From the NCBI GenBank assembly GCA_011052355.1, contig DRJB01000015.1, forward strand, positions 1-37,142: a DNA stretch of 37,142 nt. Direction: 5' to 3'. The stretch is from Candidatus Kaiserbacteria bacterium. GTDB taxonomy: Bacteria > Patescibacteriota > Minisyncoccia > Phycocordibacterales > Phycocordibacteraceae. Shown piece by piece: positions 30,707-37,142 of this stretch. The notes below the pieces were generated by a model. It was given only the letters and a program-made list of their open reading frames with translations. It did no database searches and was not told the DNA's origin. The number at the start of each line of letters is the position of its first letter. Position 1 is the stretch's first letter. The translations under genes and the position numbers were made by a program.

Positions 30707-32509
30707 CTATTCGTAATCACGCACCATTTTCATAAAGACTTCTTCGGGAATATGCACTTTGCCGTGCGTGGCAAGACGTTTTTTTCCTTTTTTTTGTTTT
30801 TCAAGCAGTTTTTTCTTTCTGGTAACGTCTCCTCCGTATAGATAGCCGGTTACGTCTTTGCGCATTGCGGAAAGAGTGCGCGAGGCAATGATGCGACCAA
30901 GCGCATACACTTGTATTTTTGTTACAAACATTTGCCGTGGCAATACTTTATATAATTTTTCAACAATATGCTCCGCCTCTTCTTGCACACGCCTGCGCGA
31001 CACCACTCGTGCAAACGCCGGAATGGGTTCTTCCGCGATGCGTACTTCAATTTTAACCACGTCGGCTTTGCGCTCTTCAAGAATTGTATACGATAAAGAA
31101 GCGTACCCGGAGGATACATTTTTTACCCTATCAAAAAAACCACGCATGAGTTCTCGTAAAGGCATCTCAATGGCAAGCTCAATGCGTCCATCTAAATATG
31201 TTTTGGTATCCAATACCGCCCCCTCATGCTCATAAAAAAGTTGCATAAGCAGTGAAAGTGCCTCCGGCGGAGTAATGAGTACTACACGAGCCCATGGTTC
31301 CTCAATTGAGATAATCTCCCCGAAATCAGGAAATCTTGAGGGCGTATAGATAACTTCGCGCTTTTTTTGTGTTGTTACCGTATAGGAAATAGTCGGGATG
31401 GTGGCAATGAGAGTAAGTGAAAACTCTCTGTGCAAACGCTCCATAACTATTTCAAGATGAAGCATTCCCAAAAAACCACACCGAAACCCGCGCCCTAACG
31501 TACCGGAAGATTCTTCTTCAAAAGAAAGTGAGGAGTCCGCCAAATGCAATCTCTCAAGCGCCCGCTTGAGGTCCGGAAAATCATCCTGACTCTCCGGATA
31601 CACACTCGCCCACACCACCGCGTGTGGTCGCTCAAAACCCTCCAATGGTGGTAATGTTCCGTGAGTGGTAGCAACCGTGTCACCTACCGCAACCACGCCG
31701 GGCTCTTTGATACCGGTTACCACGTAGCCGGTATCGCCTGCTTCAAGACATTCAACCGGCACTTCGTCAGGTGTAAAAATACCAACCTCAAGCGCAGTGT
31801 ATTGCTTAAGGGCGGCGCGCAATATAAGCGTGTCACCTTTTTTGATTGACCCGTCAAATAAACGCACATACACACTGATGCCACGGTGAGTGGAATATGA
31901 AAAGTCAAAGACTAGCCCCCGCGCTTCGTCGTATGACGAAGCGCGGGGTGAGGGCACACGCTTCACTATTTCTTTAAGAAGTGTATCAATTCCCTCCCCT
32001 GTCTTTCCTGATACTGAAATAATTTCCTCCCTGTTAACCGAGAGAAGTTTCATTATTTCATCATGCACATCAGAGATACGCGCAAGCGGGGAATCTATTT
32101 TAGTGACGACTGGTATAATAACACACCCGACTTTTTTTGCCATGGAAAGTGTGGTGAGTGTTTGCGCTTGTACACCCTGCGTTGCATCAACCAATAGCAA
32201 CACACCCTCAACCGCTTTGAGCGCGCGCGACACCTCATACGCAAAATCAATATGTCCGGGCGTATCAATAAGATTTAATGTATATATGGTGCCATCATCT
32301 GCGCGATAGCGCATACGCACCGGTTGCATTTTTATGGTAATACCGCGCTCGCGCTCCAGCTCCATGCGATCAAGCACTTGGTCGCGCATTTTTCGCTTAT
32401 CAATGGTTTCTGTGCGCTCAAGCAACCTATCGGCAAGCGTTGATTTCCCATGGTCAATATGGGCGATAATGCTGAAATTGCGTGTATGTAAAGTGTTGTT
32501 TTTGTTCAT
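30707..32509 (-). CDS. lepA: Elongation factor 4 (LepA)
   Basis: A 600-aa translational GTPase. G1 AHIDHGKSTLADRL (about 15-28), the MELERERGITIKMQPV switch, G3 LIDTPGHIDF, G4 VVTKID (Thr replacing the usual Asn in NKID), G5 SGKTG. Domains II and III follow, then the LepA-specific C-terminal domain with VLPRQMFVTKIQVYALGRIIASRTLSAMRKDVTGYLYGGDVTRKKKLLEKQKKGKKRL, diagnostic for LepA. It promotes back-translocation or initiation and biogenesis steps. Its start codon overlaps the murJ stop. A palindrome (31917-31948) lies in the linker between the G domain and domain II. Confidence 0.96.
   Translation of the reverse strand: MNKNNTLHTRNFSIIAHIDHGKSTLADRLLERTETIDKRKMRDQVLDRMELERERGITIKMQPVRMRYRADDGTIYTLNLIDTPGHIDFAYEVSRALKAVEGVLLLVDATQGVQAQTLTTLSMAKKVGCVIIPVVTKIDSPLARISDVHDEIMKLLSVNREEIISVSGKTGEGIDTLLKEIVKRVPSPRASSYDEARGLVFDFSYSTHRGISVYVRLFDGSIKKGDTLILRAALKQYTALEVGIFTPDEVPVECLEAGDTGYVVTGIKEPGVVAVGDTVATTHGTLPPLEGFERPHAVVWASVYPESQDDFPDLKRALERLHLADSSLSFEEESSGTLGRGFRCGFLGMLHLEIVMERLHREFSLTLIATIPTISYTVTTQKKREVIYTPSRFPDFGEIISIEEPWARVVLITPPEALSLLMQLFYEHEGAVLDTKTYLDGRIELAIEMPLRELMRGFFDRVKNVSSGYASLSYTILEERKADVVKIEVRIAEEPIPAFARVVSRRRVQEEAEHIVEKLYKVLPRQMFVTKIQVYALGRIIASRTLSAMRKDVTGYLYGGDVTRKKKLLEKQKKGKKRLATHGKVHIPEEVFMKMVRDYE
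31917..31948. repeat. 14-bp perfect hairpin inside lepA
   Basis: Arms 31917-31930 and 31935-31948 (CCCCGCGCTTCGTC and complement), loop GTAT. Both strands read SPRASSYDEARG in one frame. In LepA it encodes PRASSYDEARG in the variable linker that follows the GTPase domain. Confidence 0.9.
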
Positions 32510-34164
32510 GATGCTCCAAAAGTAGGTATCTTACTTTTAAGGAAATGATGCACTGCACGTCGCATGTCGCGAAATTCCGAGTTACGCAACAGATAAAGAG
32601 TAACCCCGGCACCGACAAGCCCCACCATACCGGCAATAACGCCCTGCGTGAAGACTGATACAAGAGTGGTCAAAGGTGCGATAGAACCGGCAAATGAAAG
32701 AAAAATTCGCATAAGATATCCGGCAACAACGGCGGCAAGTAGTCCCTGTACAAAAGGACGCAACAATGACCGATTAAATCCCGGCGCTATACGATGAAAT
32801 GAAGCCAGCAACAATACAGCGATGATTATCTGCCCCAACATAATAGCAAATGCAAATATTAATACAATGTTTCCGGGAACATCATGAACGCGAAACAATG
32901 CACCTACCGTTGAAAGCACTATCGGTGCGCGATGTAAATACCACAACCCGCCACCGGCAACAAGTATTGATACCGTTGCTCCAACAAGTTGATATAGCAG
33001 TGGGCGCCATGAATACTGTATCGCATAAAATGCCCGAGAAAGAAGAAATACCAGACCCTGCGCCACAAGAGCGACAACCAATATCGCAAGCACCGCAGCA
33101 ACAAGGCGCGTATCATTCCAATTGAAATGACCGGAGCCCAAGATGACGCGAACTATGTGCGCACGCAACACAATGACGATACCGGCGACGATAAGCGACC
33201 ACACAATGATATGCCGCGATGATGCTGATAACATTTTGGTAAACTCGGTGCGTTTTTCATCTCCGGCAAGTTCTGAGAGTATCGGGAATGCCGCAACCGC
33301 ATATGATGTTCCAATCAGCATAAGTGGCACAGATTCAAGATTGGTGCCAAAGGTAAATACCGATATGGTTCCAGACCCGACACGTGCGGCAAGAGCGGTG
33401 ATAAGCAACACAACCACTGAGCTCACGCCAAGCGCAAGAGTTCTTGGAATTGATTCTCTCATCACAGGCATCATCACCGCTCTTGATGGCCACATTAAAT
33501 GTGGCATGAGTTTCGCCTTCCATAGTACCGGAATATGAATTGCAAGAAATGCAACGGAGCCCAATATCACCCCATACCCTATGCCAATCAATCCAACATA
33601 CGGATAAAACACCACCGCACCTATGATAATACCTATGTTGTATAGAATTGAAGAAAACGAGAATATAATGAACTGCCGGTGAACCTGCGTCACACTTGCA
33701 GCGATACCCGAGAGACCCAGAAGAATCGGTTGCAATAGAAGTAGACGCGCAAGTAAGACAAAGGTATCGCCATATGAAGATGCTATTAACCGTGGGAACA
33801 GTGCGGTGAGGATTTCCGGCGTGAATATCGCAACCACAATCGCAATGACGCCGGTAATGATAAGAAGAAAAGACACGGCATGGGAGATAAGCTCCTTGGT
33901 TTCTTCTTGCGATGCGTTTGTAATGCGAGGGATAAGCACGTATGCGGAAGTAAGCGATGCTACTAACACAAACATAAGGTTCGGTATCTTGAACGCGGCA
34001 TAATAAATATCAAGAGGCGTACTGGCGCCAAATACATGCGCGAATATTCTATCTCGTATCAACGCAAGCACTTGCGATCCCAACGTGAGCATCGCAAGCA
34101 AATACGCAGCCTGATGTAGGCCGCGTATTGGTGTCGCGAATTTCCGTAGGAAATTTCTAACCAT
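32506..34164 (-). CDS. murJ: Lipid II flippase MurJ (MviN family)
   Basis: A 552-aa polytopic protein with about 14 hydrophobic helices. The N-terminal LTLGSQVLALIRDRIFAHVFGASTPLDIYYAAFKIPNLMF is the MviN/MurJ signature, with the conserved Arg in LALIRDR and the Asp in DIYYAAF; AYVLIPRI and the next segment also fit. It flips lipid II to the outer face for peptidoglycan synthesis. It precedes lepA with a 4-nt stop/start overlap and follows the ligase-like gene by 5 nt, so the three minus-strand genes form an operon. Confidence 0.92.
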   Translation of the reverse strand: MVRNFLRKFATPIRGLHQAAYLLAMLTLGSQVLALIRDRIFAHVFGASTPLDIYYAAFKIPNLMFVLVASLTSAYVLIPRITNASQEETKELISHAVSFLLIITGVIAIVVAIFTPEILTALFPRLIASSYGDTFVLLARLLLLQPILLGLSGIAASVTQVHRQFIIFSFSSILYNIGIIIGAVVFYPYVGLIGIGYGVILGSVAFLAIHIPVLWKAKLMPHLMWPSRAVMMPVMRESIPRTLALGVSSVVVLLITALAARVGSGTISVFTFGTNLESVPLMLIGTSYAVAAFPILSELAGDEKRTEFTKMLSASSRHIIVWSLIVAGIVIVLRAHIVRVILGSGHFNWNDTRLVAAVLAILVVALVAQGLVFLLSRAFYAIQYSWRPLLYQLVGATVSILVAGGGLWYLHRAPIVLSTVGALFRVHDVPGNIVLIFAFAIMLGQIIIAVLLLASFHRIAPGFNRSLLRPFVQGLLAAVVAGYLMRIFLSFAGSIAPLTTLVSVFTQGVIAGMVGLVGAGVTLYLLRNSEFRDMRRAVHHFLKSKIPTFGAS

Positions 34165-34169
34165 ACTTG

Positions 34170-36599
34170 CTATTTACCGGATGAGGTTTTGATTGGAGTT
34201 CCGGATGAGAGATTTTTTGCTGATGATTTATGGAACGGATTGACTCCTTTTTCAAGCGCTCCTATAATCGGCGCGATGGTGCGTTCATTGCCGGATGACA
34301 ATTTAACAATCGCCTTAAGCTCTGTAATTGCTTTTTTATAGTCTTTTTTATTTGCATAGGCAACCGCCAGGAAATAATGCGCATTGGCATATTTCGGATT
34401 GATAGTAATGGCACGCTTAAGTACCGGAATGGCTCCCGACATATCTCCCGTTGCTTCACGTAATACTCCAACCTGGAACAAGACATACGGATTATTTGGA
34501 GAGAAGTATGCCGCTGACTGCGCCGCCGTAAGAGCTTCTTTTGCTTTCCCCAACTGTACATCAACTTGCGACAAAAGGAATATGGCTTGCGTATAATTTT
34601 GTTTTAGTGCGATTGCTTTCTTCAGGAAAGAATTAGCATCGGCATATGAGCGATTTTCTACCGCCGCTTGCGCCTGCGTGTACAAGATGAGCGGGCTTAC
34701 CGGATTAAGTGATGCCGCTTTGAAGTATGCCGACTGTGCCGCTACATACGAACCGGATACTTTCAGAGGAATGGCGATTTGATACAGATTTCCAAGCGCA
34801 AACCAGTTTATATATGAATCTGCATTGATACGTATCGCCGCCTGCGCGTTTGCAATTCCCTGTGAAAGGATGCTTTGAATTTGCTTTTGGAATGCGGGAG
34901 ATGTTGATGTTGCCGTTCTTTCAAGCTGGCGTACCGCTGTTGCGGCAATGACCGCGCGAGTACGATAGGCATCGTCACTTTTTGCAAAACGCAATGAGTT
35001 CAGCGCTGATGAATCAGCAGCGGAAATGTTACCCACATAGAGATTTTTTTGTGATTGCGTCAGATATACTTGCGCCGTGTATCTTCCCACAACCATATAT
35101 GCTCCCGCGAGGAATACCAATAAGAATAGCGTCAGGATGAAAATAACGGAAAAACTTGCGCGAGGGCTTTCCATGAAAGAAATGACACGCGTGTTTGAAT
35201 TTTTTCTGTAGCGAAGTGTGGATATAAATATACCCAAGAGAAGAAACCCAAACGCAATTGAGATCGGTCCGGGAACAGTGAATATAAGTTCCAAGAAGAC
35301 AAACAGAGAGCCCAAAAATGCAATGAGCGAAACGGTGCGCAATGAAGTATTTTCATATTCCTTTACAATGAATGAACGAATACCCACGGTGATGAGTGCT
35401 ACCAAAAGGAAGAGCCATGCGATGGTACCCACAATACCGGTGGTGATAAACGAAGTTGGAATAAAGCCAATACCGCCGGTAAAGTTAGTGTTCCAAAATG
35501 GCGTTGCGTTTATAGATTTGTTTCGCAAAAGAAGCCATTGTTTTGTGAACGTGTCGGGACCGGAACCGAAAAGTGCTGTGGTGCCGTACGACGCATGCTC
35601 AATGCGCATGGTTGATTGCCACGAAGGACGCACATTGAGGAAATTGATATGCAGTGTATTTTTCACCGTACCGGAGATTGCCGCTCCGCCCAAGATGAAA
35701 AATAATGAAACTACAAGCACAATAAGCGGAGCGACAATACTGTAAGATGGAGCATCTGTGTCCCATACCATTTCGTGTGTTTCAACATCGGCAACGGCAA
35801 CGCCATCCTCGGTTTCCACCTCTATAAAGGTATCGGCGCGTTGTGAGAAAGGCGTAACACGACGCATGACACTTTCCACAAAAAGTCCCAATGCGGTGAT
35901 ACTCACCAGCACCCATGTAGCAATACTGTACGCAATAATCATGTACAGCAAAGAAAAAGCGAGAAGGACACCAAAATACCATTTCGCTCGGCGCGTAAGC
36001 GGAATAAATCTGAAAGCCAACATCACCATAACTGCCACAAGCCCCGAGAATAGTGTGAGATCAGACCATGACCCGAGCACGGAAAGAAGTGGGGAAATGG
36101 CATTCGGATATATATAATGAACAATGATGAACAATGCTTGTACCACGAAGATAAACATTGCTAAAATTGCGCTGATACGAAGGAAGTGTCGGTAGTGTAC
36201 AGGCATTTCTATGATAAATGCCGCAAGAGTTCCGACCAAACCCATCAGAAACAAAAAACCAAATGTATCCGCCTCAAATGAATGACCGAAAACCGAAATT
36301 GCAAGAGGGGCTCCGGAAAATACGGTGGAAAGACCATAGGCAAGCGGAACGCTCCATAAAGCTCCAATAAGAAGAAGTGGTGGGAGTGATATATTACCGA
36401 CAGAGTATCGTGCCAACACATATAATACGAGTGCCACGATACTACCAAGCGCAAGAATGGTTATCTTTGTTGAGAAGATTGGAAATATGGTATTTGGTAT
36501 TACCACCACTGCCGCGAGAATGAATAATGCTAAGAATATCCATAGAGCTGATTTATCATATGAACGGTCTTGTGATGAAAATGAAAATCTAGAAAACAT
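34170..36599 (-). CDS. O-antigen-ligase-like membrane protein with C-terminal TPR domain
   Basis: An 809-aa protein. The first ~520 residues contain about 12 transmembrane helices with a long outside loop (about 320-400: …ISGTVKNTLHINFLNVRPSWQSTMRIEHASYGTTALFGSGPDTF…) typical of Wzy_C/O-antigen ligase-like proteins. Residues ~535-790 are soluble and hold TPR units (e.g. SYINWFALGNLYQIAIPLKVSGSYVAAQSAYFKAASLNP, NPYVLFQVGVLREATGDMSGAIPVLKRAITINP, ANAHYFLAVAYANKKDYKKAITELK). The Ser/Thr/Lys tail is disordered. It probably joins or transfers a glycan or teichoic-like polymer outside the membrane. Located before murJ in one operon, which suggests envelope work. No acceptor can be named. Confidence 0.8.
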   Translation of the reverse strand: MFSRFSFSSQDRSYDKSALWIFLALFILAAVVVIPNTIFPIFSTKITILALGSIVALVLYVLARYSVGNISLPPLLLIGALWSVPLAYGLSTVFSGAPLAISVFGHSFEADTFGFLFLMGLVGTLAAFIIEMPVHYRHFLRISAILAMFIFVVQALFIIVHYIYPNAISPLLSVLGSWSDLTLFSGLVAVMVMLAFRFIPLTRRAKWYFGVLLAFSLLYMIIAYSIATWVLVSITALGLFVESVMRRVTPFSQRADTFIEVETEDGVAVADVETHEMVWDTDAPSYSIVAPLIVLVVSLFFILGGAAISGTVKNTLHINFLNVRPSWQSTMRIEHASYGTTALFGSGPDTFTKQWLLLRNKSINATPFWNTNFTGGIGFIPTSFITTGIVGTIAWLFLLVALITVGIRSFIVKEYENTSLRTVSLIAFLGSLFVFLELIFTVPGPISIAFGFLLLGIFISTLRYRKNSNTRVISFMESPRASFSVIFILTLFLLVFLAGAYMVVGRYTAQVYLTQSQKNLYVGNISAADSSALNSLRFAKSDDAYRTRAVIAATAVRQLERTATSTSPAFQKQIQSILSQGIANAQAAIRINADSYINWFALGNLYQIAIPLKVSGSYVAAQSAYFKAASLNPVSPLILYTQAQAAVENRSYADANSFLKKAIALKQNYTQAIFLLSQVDVQLGKAKEALTAAQSAAYFSPNNPYVLFQVGVLREATGDMSGAIPVLKRAITINPKYANAHYFLAVAYANKKDYKKAITELKAIVKLSSGNERTIAPIIGALEKGVNPFHKSSAKNLSSGTPIKTSSGK

Positions 36600-36722
36600 A
36601 TATTTATTTTGTTAATGAAGAACGTGTGATAAGACACGCTATTGATAATAATATTGATTGCCCAAAGTACATACCATTAGTGTACTACAGGTGCATAATT
36701 TTATCTACGCCGTTTTCCACAG

Positions 36723-36751
36723 AAAAAGACCGGGGTATGCCCGGTCTTTTT
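36723..36751 (-). terminator. Intrinsic terminator of RNase P RNA
   Basis: Arms 36723-36734 and 36740-36751 (12 bp, AAAAAGACCGGG and complement) with a 5-nt loop. On the minus strand the right arm ends in TTTTT. The intergenic stretch 36600-36722 otherwise shows only an AT-rich upstream region for the ligase-like gene. Confidence 0.88.
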
Positions 36752-36759
36752 CGTGTATG

Positions 36760-37142
36760 AGGGGAATCAATTCTATAAGCCGAGTTCTGTCTTACCATAC
36801 ATATACATGTGTATGGTAAGGACAACCATCTATCTTAGGACCGCCGTTGCCGGACAGCCTCTAGCGGCGCTCTTCCCGCCCCCTTCGCGCGCTTGCGCGC
36901 GAAGGGGGCGGGAAGCACGGCCTTGCACAAAGGTAAGGATTTTGCCGTTTCACCTTCGCAGTCACCATAGCGAAGCTCATCTTCAAACTTTAAAAAAGCT
37001 GAAGATGCCCCGATGTTTCCATCTGACGGGCGTCTCTGCTCGCACCTCTTGTCTCACGACAGACGGGCGTTACCCGCTACCCTGCTCCACCTCTGCACTT
37101 GCGTGCAAGCGCAAAGATGGCTGTGCTCGGACTTTCCTCTCC
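36760..37142 (-). ncRNA. rnpB: RNase P RNA, type A-like, 5' end outside the window
   Basis: Read on the minus strand it begins at the window edge with GGAGAGGAAAGTCCGAGC, the conserved 5' P4 region (GAGGAAAGTCC). It carries GGTGAAACGGC and GTGCAAGGCC in the middle and ends with GACAGAACTCGGCTTATAG, the 3' P4 and the end of the RNA. The catalytic core is thus complete except for a few 5' nucleotides. The P15-P17 region between GCAAGGCC and CTAGAGGCTG is replaced by one long hairpin (36872-36915), and no GGU for binding tRNA CCA is seen there. The 3' boundary is approximate. The terminator lies just beyond. Confidence 0.92.
36872..36915. repeat. 21-bp perfect hairpin inside RNase P RNA
   Basis: Arms 36872-36892 and 36895-36915 (CTTCCCGCCCCCTTCGCGC and complement), loop TT. 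In the RNA it stands at the position of the P15-P17 domain. Its perfection and 2-nt loop match the palindromes elsewhere in this window. Confidence 0.9.

Noticed and set aside
31890..32309. Plus-strand frame containing SPRASSYDEARG
   Set aside because: It is antisense to lepA; the shared peptide is a consequence of the palindrome at 31917-31948.
1..37142. TGA recoded to glycine as in Gracilibacteria/Absconditabacteria
   Set aside because: Many genes end cleanly in TGA within ATGA overlaps with the next start (5431, 9043, 10251, 20963, 22039), and conserved proteins have their expected lengths.

Overview
The window looks like part of a small-genome Candidate Phyla Radiation (Patescibacteria, Parcubacteria-type) bacterium. 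This is an inference from several signs: dense gene packing with many ATGA stop/start overlaps, short ribosomal and division proteins, four scattered single tRNA genes without encoded CCA, a bS21-like protein next to ybeY-ftsA-ftsZ, a type A RNase P RNA, and many lineage-typical hypothetical proteins. TGA is used as a stop throughout, so the code is the standard one and not the Gracilibacteria code.

Layout. 0-8 kb holds housekeeping genes: ribosomal protein S1, pth (minus strand), lepB with a degenerate histidyl-tRNA-synthetase-like protein, then rpsU-ybeY-ftsA and ftsZ. 8-11 kb is a coupled trio: a thioredoxin-reductase-like flavoprotein, a GH100-like invertase and a sucrose-phosphate-phosphatase-like HAD protein. 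11-13.8 kb is a membrane redox cluster: DoxX, a Cys-x-x-Cys membrane protein, and a cytochrome b6-like protein with a large extra domain. 13.8-14.7 kb has an alpha/beta hydrolase and the frameshifted remains of a second one.

14.9-19.5 kb is an AT-rich accessory island. It encodes a small XRE regulator, a TaqI-family restriction endonuclease, a protein that joins a complete LexA repressor (HTH plus self-cleaving S24 peptidase) to a beta-class N6-adenine DNA methyltransferase, and a membrane-anchored repeat protein. Two same-orientation copies of a ~117-bp inverted-repeat element flank it, and it lies just beyond the 3' end of tRNA-Ser(CGA). The LexA-methyltransferase fusion paired with a TaqI-like nuclease suggests a restriction-modification system wired directly to DNA damage. 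It is the most unusual system in the window.

19.6-20.5 kb has tRNA-Ser, a tiny acidic peptide gene, tRNA-Glu and tRNA-fMet. 20.6-24.6 kb is a compact mannose operon (cupin mannose-6-P isomerase, GH130 phosphorylase, eukaryotic-type phosphomannomutase, phosphoglucose/phosphomannose isomerase, ROK kinase) that forms a nearly complete route from beta-mannoside to fructose-6-P. 24.8-29.4 kb has a small membrane protein, a P-type H+-ATPase and an FAD-linked oxidase. 29.4-37.1 kb has a small membrane protein, a pseudopilin, tRNA-Gly, a DivIC/FtsB-like protein, lepA, murJ, an O-antigen-ligase-like TPR protein, and a partial RNase P RNA running off the right end.

Two properties cut across the whole window. 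First, there are many perfect or near-perfect GC-rich palindromes with tiny loops. They occur between genes, inside coding sequences (pth, lepA, ROK kinase, P-ATPase) and inside RNase P RNA, and they share architecture but not sequence. Second, many promoters place the -10 box 6-10 nt before the ATG, so leaderless or nearly leaderless mRNAs seem common.
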